The notes below the pieces were generated by a model. The model was not told the DNA's origin and did not search any database. It saw only the letters and a program-made list of their open reading frames with translations. The position numbers were made by a program, and so were the translations under genes. A stretch of DNA of 64,000 bases from Stercorarius parasiticus (lineage: Eukaryota; Chordata; Aves; Charadriiformes; Stercorariidae), in contig VWZL01000529.1 of NCBI GenBank assembly GCA_013396915.1, positions 697,163-761,162 of the forward strand, written 5' to 3'. Numbering within the stretch: the first letter of the stretch is position 1; each line of letters opens with the position of its first letter. This document shows positions 21,761 to 36,700 of the stretch, in pieces.

Positions 21761-24700
21761 CTGTAGAAAGGAAAGAAAAAAAAAAATCAAACAAAAGAAA
21801 GAGAGGGGAAAAAAAGTTCTGACCATAGATCTCTACTCTTATGCAATATGAAATAAAATTCCATACCTCTCTGATCTAATCCAATACTAAATCTGATTTC
21901 ATATTCCTAAAGGACACAAGAACAGTCAGGGGTTTAAAAATAAAAATCAACCTCTCCCTGTGTCAAAAGTGGAAGGTCTAGAAAACAGCCAAGATACTAA
22001 TTTTGGCCATTACAGATTCTGATTATGTGCAGGGGATCAACCAAGAGATCTAGTTTGCAGAATGCAAGCCTTTTACCATTTATATTGTTTGTCTCCTCTG
22101 TATTTTGCTCATAATCCACTACAAAACTGCATCAAGCGCATTCAACCTTCTCACTTTTGATTCCCCATCCTAAACATCAGGCTATTTGGTATGACTATCC
22201 CTTGTTTCAGAGGAATGATTAATTAAAAAAAAAAAAAAAAAAAAGGAAAACAAACCCCCCCCCCCACTAAAAAATAAATGAATATTAATTTAAATGTATA
22301 TATATATAAAAACACATTAATATGTACATTTTATAGACATATATATGGATGATATTGTTGTTCAGGTCACTATTTATTACTTTACTTATGCAATGACTTA
22401 AAACAATAACATAGTTAAATCTTAGATCCTAATATTATACCTTCTATTCCACTTAAAAGTTCAAAAAACATTGGCCAAGGGGAGCAGCAGGCTTTTATAG
22501 CTGTTGCCCATTGTGAGAAAACGATCTTTCAATTATGAAGCTTTAAACTATATAAAAATTGCTTCAGGCAGAGATCAAGTATCTGATTATTTTTCTTAAA
22601 ATTGCCATTTTCCAGGCTTTCATGATTAACAGACTACACTGCTGGTAATTCGTGTAGTACTTTGTCCAGTCACACCATCGAAAACAGAGACTTACTACTG
22701 AAATGAATAGACTCACTTAAAAAATTTGGGTACATATTCAATGCTGTTTTCTTCCATGTACCGCCTCCGAGCTCTCTGGAGTTCCTCTATTCTTTGTTTC
22801 TCAGATGCTGCCGCTTCTACATTTCCTTCCTCCAGAAGCCTGTATGAATAACAGCAGGTACTATAGCAATCATACAGGGTCTAGAACAAGGGATTTTCTA
22901 GCACCAGTCATCACAAAAGACAAGCAGACGCCAAGCCTGTTGTCTGTGTTGTACCCACTTTCAGATCTAGTCATAACCTCGTAAAATAAGAATAACTGAG
23001 ATGCAACTCCCCAGTTACATGTACCTGACCTATAACCTAAAGTATACACTTTCTTTAGTAACTTCAGCGTAATGCAAAAATTGAAGTACTATGAACTGAG
23101 AATTAGGAGGGAATTAACGTCGCTTCCATTCATAGCAGGAGCTATGACATTTCAGAGCCTGTCTTTCCAGTCTGTTATGAGGAATCTTACCTCTGCCCAA
23201 AGATTGCACCATAGCTTTACCATACCAGCAAGATGCTTTCTACTTTCCCTCAACTGGGTGAAACGGAAATTTGATTGCAATACTGAATACCTTCTCTGCT
23301 ACCTGAATCCTCCAAAGCCTAGCTCAAACTGTAGCGAAGATATAGACAAAATTCAATACTCCGCCAAAACCAACCCTAAAGCCACTAAATATTAAGTGTA
23401 TAAATATAAGCATTCTTGCCTTTGATCTGGCCTGAATCGTGCATCTGTTGAAGGAAGAAGATCTTTCAGTAAAGGATCTAATTCATTGAGCTCAATAGCA
23501 AACCTCGTGAAGCCATAATAACGTTCATAATTGGTTGGCATGGAGCCTGTATGAATATGTATGAGAAAGAAAAAAAACTTTTTAAACTATTACGCTAAAT
23601 ATGGAAGAGATTCATTTATTTATTAAATTATAACAGCAAAAATATTAATATATTTTATTCTCACATACAACTAAAAAAGCATCAAAAGCTATTGTCTAGG
23701 TAGAACAACATTCACTAAATATTAATTTCAACTGCTTATCCTGCAGAGGTTGTAATTACATGCTAATAGGTTCAAAATTTTTATGATCTTCCTTCCTTTT
23801 TAAATAAAAATTACTGTTTTCAAGATTTTCAAGTTAAACATAGTTGCCTGTTCCCAGAAAGTGGGCTTATCAAATGTCTGTATAAAAGCTAACCTCGCCA
23901 TCTCTGAAGACCGATCCTTTAGGCTACTAAATCATTAAGACGACAAACTCAATAAACTGGCACCTCCTTTTTGTCGCTTCCAAATAAGCTACCCTGCTCT
24001 CTGTGAGAAGGCAGGCAGGCAGACTCAGACATCCAATTTTTTTCTTAATTTTATTCTTATGTTGACCCCAAGACCCCAGAATATTTGACCAGGAGTCAGA
24101 CCGAGATGTAGAAGACTATGCCCTGTAAGAACATTTCCATTTACCATTATTATAAACTCATGTAAATTCTTGTTCATTTGTCTAGTGACAAATTTAATTT
24201 CTCCAGTAGTATTTTGTGTATTTAAAACGATGGCTAAAAAAGCTTTACATAGTTTAGGATCACACTACAGTGCCTGCCAGAGTTTCTTACAAGCTTCTTA
24301 CCTGGCCTCCATATGCATTTGGCTGAAGGTGCAACCCCACAATAAAGGCCTTCATGCCACTTTCCAAAAAGACGATGAACCACCTTCCCTTCTTGATCTA
24401 TCACAACACCCTGGACCTCATTTACATTTGAATTCCAGTAGTTCACCTGCAAGTTTAAAAAAGAATTACTAGTTCACACTGGTTTTTGCATTACCCATTG
24501 TACCAAGACACACACTGCATGAATCTTAATATGTGGCACCAACTCTCCAAACTTTGTATCAGAACAGCTCAGCTGGAACCAAGAATATCAGAATTTGAAA
24601 TTCAGATGATCTGGATATTAATTGATTTAGCATACGAGAAACCCTGAATAATCTGATATATAGTTTTGGTATAAAGGTATTTAAATTATCTGCACATCTG

Positions 24701-27700
24701 GGAACTATATTGTTGTTCATTAACCCAAATCCCACACAATCCAACAAAAATGACACTTCGAAAGTTGCAAGATCAGAGCTAGCTAACTGAACATACCTAT
24801 ATGTGTAAGAGAATCCTTTGATAGGTGCTGCACGCTACTGTTTGCAGCAGGGAATATGTTCAGCCACTAATACTTCTTATTTGTTGCTTTCCGTTTCTCT
24901 TCTCTGTTTTGCTTTTCTTAGACACATTTATCTCTTACACGTTCACCCACTGAGGCAGTTGCCCATTCTCAGAACATCCATCAAAGGATGAATTTCAGAT
25001 TTACAGTAATGCACCATTGCTAATACTGCAATGGTATTGATGTGTTTTGTTGCAATATGAAGACAAACTTATTTTTATTGAAAATAATTGATAGTAACAC
25101 AGTTATACAGTGATCTGGTTTTATATATGGTCCTCGCCTAGATATTAAAATACTATGAACCAAAGCAGCATCTTTTAATCTAAAGAGACAAAATATTGAT
25201 TGCCAAGTTCTAATAAACGCAGAAGTAAAATGGCACAGAAATCTACAGTGACTTCGCATTTTCATTGTAGTAATAGAAAAGAAATTATGACATTTCATTT
25301 TTAACCTAAACCCAACAACAGTACAGCACGCAGCTATACAGCAATGCAACACAATGATATCAAAAGTTCAATGGAATACGGTCATACTACTTGACATAGC
25401 ACTCTCATTTGACAATTTACATATTTACAAATGTTGGTAAGACAAAATGTGGAATGTAGATTTCAGGAACACCGAAGAAACAGCTTGATGTATGCTTAAA
25501 CTATGCAGTTTTATGAATCTAAGGTATGTATTAGAATACATAGATTACCTTGACAAATGTGAGTTTACAAATACAAACACTGCTTTTTGTGTTTCTGATA
25601 GTTATCTCTCCATAGTGTTCTATCCACCTCCTTCCACTAAGAATATTATGTATGCAAGTAGTGACTTTGTTCCAGACATAGTAGTCTCCATACCTAAGAA
25701 GAGATTAACAAGCAGTTGGTAGCATATATTAATCATGATCATTACGGACAAAGAAAGTAAAACATAGCTCCATTATCATAAATACAAGACCATATTCCTC
25801 AAAAACTTTTGAAACAATAGCTAACTTTAATAAAGCACTGGTTCTGGGTACATCACGAATCCTCCATAGAGGCGCTCATCTAAGCTCTAGCGCGGAGATC
25901 TAAAGAATGGTGCTACGAGCCACAAATCAAGACATTATGAACCACTGAAGCCCTGCACGACACATTCACTGTCCTCAAAGCATTAAGTGCTTTGGCCACA
26001 AATCCTTTAGGGGCAGGACAGTGAATCAAAGATCAACATAACGCTGAACTGAGGCTACAAGAAGACAATGTAATTAAATTACAAATAGAATAAAATAAAT
26101 ACAGAAAGGAGATAACAGAGAGGAAGTAGGAAGAAGCAGCTCACTGGCACATCATCCCTTTCCCTCTATAACAACTACTCAGAGCATCTCCATTGGCAAA
26201 TAAGGGAATAAAATGAGGGAATTATATTGCACAAAGCACATTCTCCTTCAGAGCTGAGGGGCAAGCATGAAAACAGAAGACAAAGATGCTCCTGAGTGCA
26301 CTTACTTCAATTTCATGAGATGGATAAAGAGGTGAAGTGGAGTGATGCCATATTGTTAGAGGCAGAAAGAAAGGCTGGCTGCAATGTACAGGAGCAGGAA
26401 TAGCACTGCAAAACCAGCAGACATTTAAAGTATCCTCTCCTTGCATATTCTCAGGATTTACAACTTGCAACTAGTCTTATCTGTGGTGAAACTTCTTCTC
26501 ACTACTCTGTCAACATCTGAAGAACGTGTTTTGGCTTATCTACATTTTGAAAAATGACCTTACATTGTTGCTAGTGGTTGTTCTGAGGGAACACTTAGCA
26601 GTATTGAGATCCTTAGTAAGGACAGTGAAGCTCCTAACAGTCCTATATTGCAGCCTTGCTCTGAACAGTTGATCACTACTGGACATGTAGAACTTGGGTT
26701 CTCTCTCCTAAAACATTTCTATCCCCCTCTGTCTATCACTTTCTAGAGAGCTTGTATGTTTTTCCTCCAAGAACCCAATTGGATATTCAGGCTCAAAAAT
26801 GCTTCAGTATTCCCACCTGTACACTAAGGAGAGATGTGAGCTAGGCGCTAACTCTCAGCAGCACAATTCATGGGATGTCTGCATACACTTCCCCCAACCC
26901 ATGCACAAGACAGCACAGATTAAATTGCAGCAAAGACTGAAAGCAAAAGGAAATAGGACAGTAGCTTACTTTGGAAGGGTCACATTCAAGGTTCCAACTG
27001 GCAGAATTTCCATTGATTTCCCCCAGAATTTGTTTTTCCACCTGATATCTGAATGTAATAGTGAAAGATTTACAAAACTGAAAAGACCGCTCTTACAGTG
27101 ATCTGCGTAGCACACGAGATGATCTATGCTAGACCATCCAGTTTAAAACAGGACAGTATGAGGTTGCCATGAAAAAAAACAAAAGAAAAAAAAAAACACA
27201 AAACAAAACCAGAAAAATGACATTAGGTCAGGAAACCTAAAGATAAGTTTGATTTTCTTCTAGGAGTCATGCCTGTGCTACACTATTGTCAAATCTCATG
27301 AAAACATTCAATACAAATTAAATGCATATGCCAGTAGATACAAGGAAAGAAAGAGCTGCTTGTTCAACTGTGTAAAAAGAACTGCTTGTGTTTCTAAGAA
27401 ATAATAATTTTCTTGGTAAAAAGCTTTTAAGCAGAAAAGTATAAACAGACTGCAAGTGACAAGGGAAGGCGTAACACATCCGCTCACTCTTAAGAATTAG
27501 AATTTAGAGTGAAATAATTCAGAGCATCAGTTTGTAATAAGTTACTACAAAAATAATAAGTATATAAATTTTGAGTAAGTTCCACCAAATGCAAAGCTCA
27601 GCTTGTACGGACAAAGTTTTTACTTGCTAATAAAAAAAGTTTATGCTTTTAAATTAAAAAAGTATACCTTGCCAAAACACAAAGTTCTTCGATTCACAGT

Positions 27701-30700
27701 GACAGGCCGAAATGGGAGGATGGTGGCTAACCTGGAAAACAGTTTGCCTGAGTTAAAAACAACTCATTTTCATTTCTAAGACAATAAAATTGTTACTGCA
27801 ATATGAAAATACTAAATAGCCCACACTATTAGCCTATGTTGCTATGAAAACAGATTCAACTTAAGTTTGTACTTAAAACACTATGTTCTTAAAACACTTA
27901 CTTGTGATTACTATAAAAATATATATCTTCTAGTACTTAATGAAGTTTACTCATACTAACAACCTTTCTTTACTACTAAGAAAGTGAACCGTTCTAACTA
28001 GAAAGAAAAAAAAAAAGACTACTCAATAAATCAAAGAAACCAAAATCTAAACAGGAGGGTCTATCTAGAAACAAGCTTTACCTGCTCTGAGAAAAATCGA
28101 AATCCTTTGTCTTCTCTAATACATTCATAGGTTTCACCAAGCACTGGGTTAAATGGCTTGCTTCCTGCTCTAAAGTAGGTAGAGGCATAGCCTGATGCTG
28201 CAAAAGCAGCTATGAGAACCTGTGAAAATACAGGCAAGAACATAAGTGAGAACAGGCAGAGATTCTTGTGCTATGCCATCACTATGCGGTATCACCCAAC
28301 TCACTCCACTCAAGAGTGAAATCTGGATGGATGAAGCATGGCTGAGAGTGAAGCCATACGTCCCAGCCAGAACCAGTATAAACCGTGTTTCTTTTGTTGA
28401 TATAATTTGTTTATCTTCATGGCCTCAGTGAGTCTCTTTCAACAGTCCCCTAAAATAATAATCTGCACAAGATACTGTTTTTCTACCTTTAAACAGGCTT
28501 ATCACTAATGATCTAAAACACAGACCCAGCTCTAGTTTATGCTGCCTGTGAATAAATATTATATGATAACTTCTAATGACAAGATCACATACCATTTTCC
28601 TATGGGAACTATTTTATTTAGTGTCAAACTTAAACAGTTCTCAGTTAGGATGTCCTTAATGCAGAGTTAAGGTTCTGCTAACAGTGGGGTGAACCTTAAC
28701 GAGGTCCCCCCCTCCTCATGGTAGCAAGGATGTAACACCCGTGTGAGCTTTTACATGCTTTGTTTTCTTCCCACTATGTAATGGGTGCTCCATTCTTTCT
28801 TTATTTCATATTATTCAACAACGCAGCATCAATAGAATTCACGCTCTTCTCACAGGCTTTTCTTCAACAGTAAAAACCTTCATTCTTCCAAAACCTTTGT
28901 CATGAATTTAACTATAAGACAATACAGAGAAATGCGGGGGTTTACTATCCTTATAATAGATAGATCAATGACAAGAAAAAAGTTTCCACTACTTTCGGAC
29001 GCTTATTTAAGATAGCAAAGTCCCAAGTTTTCAAAGAGTGGTGAAGAAACAGGTAACTTAATCACAGCAGTGCTACCACTGATGCTTCGGGTACTCAGCA
29101 CTTCTGCTAAGTAGTCCCACATGCTTCAGATTGGGTGTGCAATTTGCATTTTTAAGTGCTTGTTAAAAGTTTGGCTTGTATCCCCAAGTACTGCAGAGAT
29201 ATCTGTAGTAGAGAAGGGAACTGAATCCAGGTTTCCAAGGAAGCTTTTGGTTGCACCATGGCTTTTCCTTCCTGAACTCTCCTGACTCCTTCAATACTCA
29301 CCTTCCAAGCTTTTCAGCAAAGGAGGCAGAGTCCTACAGGCAAACAACCTGCTTTACTCAGTACAACCCTGCCCAGTCGTCACAGGATCTCCCTTTTGTG
29401 AGGGATATAAGGAGCCTTGTAGGCAAACAGCATGTGATGATAAATAATTCAGCCCCCTGTCATAAGACAGGTCCAACTTCTTCAGTGGCAAGGAAAAAAA
29501 TACCAGTGTTTAGGACCCCTCGTTCTGCTGCAGGCCACGTGAACATGGCAGTTCACGGACCTGAGCATTGTGGCTATATGAGAGCCACAGGCAACCTCTC
29601 TTTTTCCAGTTATCCACAGTGCTGCCAACCCGTACCAGGGAACAGCAGATATGTTCAGCAACGTTGTCACCAACTTTCCCCTGACACTTTTTCCCCGTTT
29701 CTTCTGAGGAAAAGGAAACATAACAGATCAAAACATCCTGAGAGCTGAACATAGGCTATTGGCTCCCAGTTAAAAGGGCAAGATATACTTACAGGGGAGC
29801 TGAAGTCAGGCTGCCCAGGCAAACTTTGTTTTGGTGTTTTGGAAATTCTCTATTAGGAATTGCCTAGGAAGGCATCTTATTGACACCTACATTGATCATA
29901 AGCCAGCCACAGACTTGATTAGCTCTTGGAGGCTGCTAGACTTGATCACTGAAAGCCAGGGAAGAATGCTGCAGGGTTAGAAACTGCCATTGCCTACATA
30001 TACAGTCCTAGAGAGTGAGATCAGTCTTCACATCAGTGAATCACAATTGCTGGACTTGGTTTGAGGTCAAGAAAAGTCCTTCAGCCTTGCTCAGATCAAA
30101 CCGACCACCTGTAATTGTTCACAGGATTCGTCTGGCCCAGCAGGGAGGTTTGTTGTCTGTGAACAGGAAGAGCAAGAGAGGATCCTGCACAGACCTCCAC
30201 TCAACAGTTCCCTTTTTACTACAGACATAAAAAGTGTTACACTAAATTTATTACCATGCGTTCATAAGGATCATCTGTTTCAGCAGCCTTGTCCAAGAGT
30301 TCACTGTATTCCAGCTCTTCACAAAGATGTTGCAAGGTATTCAGAGGTTCATTTAGCTCAACTGGCATGGATACTTTGGAAAGATCTTTGCCAATGTTAT
30401 TTCTCAAAATATTCCACAGATTGATATTACTGGTGTCAGGGCTGGGAGCTGGGAGACAAGTTCTCCGTCCATTCCTGAATGCGCCTCCTGTTAGTTCACC
30501 ATTAAGAACTGGGAAAGGAAAAAAATATTATCATAAGAAAGCACAGATTAAGAAAAACAGACTTATCCATTGAACCAAGTCACCACCAGAACAAGCAAGC
30601 CCAACTTCACTGATTTCAGCTGAGCTGGTCTTGTACAGACATGCAGTAAATCTGGTACATGAACATAACCAACGTAATTTCCCAAAGTTTAAAACATAGC

Positions 30701-33700
30701 CGTATACTTTGCCGAGAAATGTTGTCTGCAACACTGGTGTTGTCCTCAGATATATTATCACTCACGTCACTGATATAAGATTCATCATCAGAAGCCTAAA
30801 ACATAAATAAAATATCAATTAAGCCAAACACATATAAAATATACTGACAAATTAGACAAAAATAATTAAATGAAACACAAATATTCAAGGAAATCATCTC
30901 TACCCAACTAGAGCTTTTAACTATATCAACTGGATGTTTCAATCAGCCCATATTGCCAATACACTAAAAGTGTCAAAACAAATTCTATGCTCTCCTTACG
31001 TTTCTGAATTCCTTATTATGAAGCCAAATACAGATATTACATTTGCAAAAGGGTGATTTCAAATGAGATCAGAGATGAACAAAAAATTGACAGCGTAACG
31101 TGCTGGGGATGGGAGGTGAGAAGAGATAGTTGGATTTGTGCTCTTCAGGAAGAACAAAACGATAAAAGGCAGCTTATGTTTCAGTAAAAAATTATATGGA
31201 AATCTACTTATTTTGCAAAACAAGAACTAGATCAGTGTTAAGACTATTTTTAATAAATTTCTTTTACAAAAAATACTTTTTTCAGAAATATTACTTTCAA
31301 AATACTTTACAGTGTTTACTGATGACAGAGTATTATAAGGCCTATACCATTTGGGGGTGATTTTGTAAAGTTTGTGTTTTATTTATACCATACAGACATA
31401 CCAATTTTTCATGCTGATATAGACAATCCAGACTATTGAGATAACATGTACTTTACATCTATCAGAAGCAATAAGATAAGGAACCATTCCATTCTTTAGA
31501 TGAACAACTCTAGCTGTGGTTTTGCCAACTCATGGCACATGAGCAACCCTTGTCAAAGAGAAAATATGGCGGCACACTCTTATTTCCTCTTACAGAAGAG
31601 TTGTGGTAGACCACAGCACTACTATGGCTTCATAAAAAGGTATTTAAAAAATTAATAATTTTTTAAAAGTGAAGAATTTATTCAGAATAGCACAGCAAAG
31701 GTGTGGACAGCAACATGATTCAGGAGCCTGAACTGTATCTGACTGCTTCAACTTTGAGCTTGAGTGAGCCAATTTTTCAGGTTTTTGTCTACTTCTCTGA
31801 TTACAGAGAATAATTTTATATATATAGTGGAAGACTTTTTTAAAGAATATTTTAAAATCTAGATTAGTCGACTGCATAGTCAGATGTAATTGCTCCTATG
31901 TCATCCTTATCTGAAGCTGCCATAGTCTAGCAAGGACATGTATTGAACATAAGCTCCTGATACAAACAACTTTCAACTCAGTTTTACACTTTAGGGAGCT
32001 TCTGCACCCCATCACAAGGGAGTCTCAGGTTCATTTGTCTACACCTTATACATTCTGACACCTTTTTATTCTAAGTAGCATTATAAAAAACAAACAAAAA
32101 AATTCACTAGTGGTTGCAATACCTAAATCTGTCCAACAGGAAAGCTGCAGCACGCTGTCATAGCCTACCTCGTTTTCTGAGGAGCTGGCAGATAGAAGCA
32201 CTTCCTGTGCATCAAAGAACTCTGAAACGGATTCAGACATAGAGAGCCTGCTCTCATTAGAAACTTGCTGAGACAGTGGCAAACTGACATGAATTTGTTC
32301 ACCCGTCTGTAAATAAATCACAGAAATATAAAATTATTATTTCTAATATAAAAGAAATATGTATAGAAGGGGTAAATCACCTGAATAATTTTTCTATGCC
32401 CAATTATAAGCACAGATAGTAAAACCAGCATTTTAGTAGGGCTTTGTGCATACCTAACAGATGAGACTTTAACAGCTACAAAATAAAGTGCATTTTGAGC
32501 AGTGAGATACACATCTTCATTTGAGGCCTGCTCAGCGTCAGCCGCTAAGTTTTAGCAGCACGAAGAATCACAGATCTAGTTCTGTATCCAGAGGAATGAT
32601 TTTGTGGACAATAGCTGGATTGTGTCAGACAAGTTCAACCATGAAATTCAGATGAAAAAACACCTGTTCATAACAAATTACATTACTGGGAGCTAGCTGG
32701 GATACAACCAAAACTCAAGTATAAAGCTTTATAAGGTCAGGAAGTTCTAAATTACTTTCAAAATAAGTTCGCTTGTGAACCAGTTTAGTAACAAATGTTT
32801 TAAATGTTTGAATATTCAGGAGAATGGCTATAGTATATATTTATGTGCTTTTATCCCATGTTTGTAGTCCAAATCTCATTTGGGTTATGCCATTAACACT
32901 GACTCAATACTACTAAAAGGAATGAACTCTGTATGGCTTATTATAAAGAGAATTTAACAGCAAAGGCAAGGGTTCAAAATTGTATTATGTGTATATCGGT
33001 AGGGGGACAAGCTAATTGAAATAGTGGAACATATCTTCCTCTTCCTGCCACCGGTGGGAGGAACACCAGGTTTCAACATGTTACCCTACAGGCTATCGCT
33101 TTAAGAAGGGGGGGAAAACAAATTAAGATTCTCTCCCTCTATCATCCCATCAAAGGAGCTGCTGCTGTGGAGGGAAACAGGCTTCTGACTTAATCCCTTA
33201 ATTTATACAGGATGTTGCTTGTGGGAGATAATACAGATGAAACTACTGAAGCCCTTGTAAACACAGTTAACTCTTCAGATTGCAACTCCATCCCCGTTAA
33301 TCTTACTACAGAAATCCTGCAAATGGTTTTGTTGACATCTTAATCCTATAGAATTATTCTATATAGTTGCCTCAAAACGCACTAACAAAAAAAAACATCA
33401 TAAACAAGCCAAGAGGTCAAAAACCATTCCTTTTTCACTGGGTCTTATAAGCTTGTAGATGGGTCTTATAAGCTTGTAGATGGATTATGATGTTTGATGA
33501 ATTATAATGGAAGTAGAAGCTCATTTCACTGTTATCTTTACATGAAGTGATTAAAATTTTAAGCTTTTGTATAAGCTAGAGGGACTTGGAAAAATACACA
33601 TGCCTCTACCTGAAAAAGATTCTCACACAGGCATTATCTACACACTGCAAGATTATATATACATAAAGCAATCAAGAGAAGCAGCGAATGAGGGATCTGG

Positions 33701-36700
33701 GAATCTCTTTGAAAAACTTCAATCAGACACACTTGTACCAAGATAACAATGTACATATGAAAAAAAAAAAACCCAAAACAGCTAACCAACAAAAAATACA
33801 AAATAGAAAAGATCATTGCTCAGAACTTCACTGCAGATTGCTGTGCTGTGGCACTGCTTCACCTCTACCTTCTGTCGCTAGTCTCTAACATGCTGGACTC
33901 TTAGAAAAATGGTTTGGATGTTTTCAGAAAGCAAATAAACAAAAGTAATTGGAAAAATATTTTCACCTTCCTTTCTTGTTGGGAGAAATAATTAGGAGAC
34001 ACGAGTATGTTAATTGAAATGGCATATGCATAGAAAAAAAATAGTGGAAAAGACAAATGAAAAATATTTCAGTAAAATGCAAGCAGAATAGCTGTCAAAG
34101 TGACCATATTAACTGTAACATATTACAGCTCACAAATTCAGGTTTGTCCTTCTCATGAGAGAAGCTGACCTGCTGTTAATACAAATGTTCGGTAATCTGT
34201 TGACTGAGGAAAGCAAAACAAGAAAGACTAGATGTTGCAAACTTGATATTAGCATAGTGATTGGTTCATTGACTGAATCTTTTGATTTCAGCAGTGCCAC
34301 TCAACACATTACACATTAGGTCCTTTAAGCACTTGCAGGATCAGGCCATTAAATACTTCAGTGTGTTGTTGATTTGGCAAGAAACCAAGATACAGAATTG
34401 GTTAGCTACTGCGTGTTACAGTCAAATACAGTAAAAACCTCACTAATTCCCACAGCCCGTAATTAATATTCCAAAACTGGATTCCTTCCCCGTTTCTCTG
34501 CAGAGACCAAACTGAGCTCTTTCATGAGATCTGACATACGCAAAATAAAAGACAGAAGTTTTATTTTATATAGGGAAAATATAATCTGACTTTTTCTACA
34601 AATGAACACTTGCCAATATGAAAAATTCTGTAATTTGCCAGGTGTGTTTCAGCTATTAGTGAGAATTAGCAAGGTTTGATTGTACTCTAAATCCATTAAA
34701 GGCCAAAGTCTTACCTCATCAGGACTAGGGATAATATTTACACTGACAACCTGATCACAAATAACAGATTCTGAATGTATTCTGTTCAAGCGACTCCTTA
34801 GTTCAGCATTCTGGTTGAGAGCCTTAAAATAAAAATTGCACATTTCATTTAAAATTAAAAGTAAGTGTTAAACAGGAGAAAAAAAAAAAAAGGTAGCTTC
34901 TTCCCACCAATTTCCTAAGAAATCACATGATTTAGCGTTTTGGTTGGTTTGCCTTCAGTGATTTTCAAGAAGCAGGGGGGACAGATATTTTCCTAGAATG
35001 TAACAATGGCATTCTACGTTAATTCTTCAGATAGCTCTTTGGCAGGTGTACTGGCGGGTTATGCACATTATGGAAATGGGGAGTGAATGCAGCAAGAAAG
35101 AATGAAACTGCCAAACAAACGGGAACTACCTGCAAAATGCCCAAAGAGGCAATTCTTGGTTTACAACTATACAGCCCTTTCTGAACCAAGGTTATCAGCA
35201 CTTAGAGCCTGCAGAAGGAGACTGCTTCCCTTCCCACAAAAACAACATAATTGCTAGTATCGTTGGGTGTTTGCCCATCCAGGTACTACCAATCCATTAG
35301 AGTGTCACAAATACCAATAGAATTCAACTGGTGTCTGGTATCTGCTGATTTTTCTCCTTTTTTAAAGCCCAATCTAGTTCATAAATTTGGGTGCATATAT
35401 ACATATTGCCTGTTGTCTAGAAAGACTCGCATGCAAGATTCTGAAATCCAGAAAAAGTATATTATATTACATACCTAGAACGTGAACTGACTTAACCCTA
35501 ATATATCCCCAGCACTGAGGATTACAGAAAAGAACAACAGACAGACATACTATTTTAGTAGAAAATGACTGTTATAATGTAGTAAGAATCTTCTGCCTCA
35601 CCCTAGTGCAAACTGAGGAATAGATTGCATGAATGTACTGAAACAAAGTAGGATCAAAGTAAAATAGGTTAGCTTAAACTGTCACTAAACAGTTTAAATT
35701 ACTCTATTTTGCTTTGTTCTGAAATGGTCTGGGCATGTTCACAGTTGACATCTACCAGGAAGGGAAGGTGATGACTAACCGCAGCTTGGCAGTAGCTTCT
35801 TAAACTGCTCAAACCTGGTCATGAGACTGGTCAAACACAGCTGTCTGACAAAGGTCAAATTTCCACTTATTCCCCATTGAGACTATGAAGTAACGTGTGA
35901 CGGTGACTTTTAGTCTGACCCTGGAGGCCAGGAACAAGAAGAAAACATGACCACTTATTTCATACAAGTTGCTAATAAGATTCCACATGTCTTGGTTAAA
36001 TTCGTACCAATAACCAGAGATGGTTACCCTTATCTCTTGTCCTTAACCTTTCTTGATTACAACACATGTTAATCCATCTGCGTCACATGATATAGATATA
36101 TCTATAGATAATGTTACCCATCAATTTTAATCTCATAGCAAAAACCTCCAACCCAGTAACAGTGTATAAAATTATATACCCATTTGGGTGAAGTTCTGTT
36201 TGCCTTTAAAACTCTGCTCACATCTCTTGCAGATGCAGCACTCCACACCAATCCATTCTTCAGAATAAAAGCTTTTATGGTTTCTTGACAATGAATTAAA
36301 AAAAATCGAGTTATTTTTCAACCTGAGGAGTTACTGTTGGTTTACCCCTTCTTCCCCACTAAAGCCAATGACAAGTTTTCCTTTGGCTTCAGTGGGAGAG
36401 GCACTGGACAGTAATAGGTGTGTATCTGAAAATCCAATTTACCCATGATTATCCTGCAATCCATGATTTCTTTTGCAGTTAGAGATATGGACATATAAAA
36501 CAAATCCGAAAACATACAGTCAAAATTCAAAACTTAATTATGAAAACAAGAATATCTCCTTGACTGTGCTGGAAACAGCTCCAGAAAAGATATCTACCAT
36601 TTGTATAAAAACATTTGATCCTTTTTCGTTACTTTGGAAAACCGTAACAGATACATGCTTGCACAAACAAACGATATCCTTCACCTCCACATGCACTGAG

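Noticed and set aside
25020..25352. 110-codon minus-strand open frame in an OSBPL6 intron
   Set aside because: It is Phe/Ile/Cys-rich as expected from AT-rich noncoding DNA, with no domain, and it is on the strand that is already intronic.
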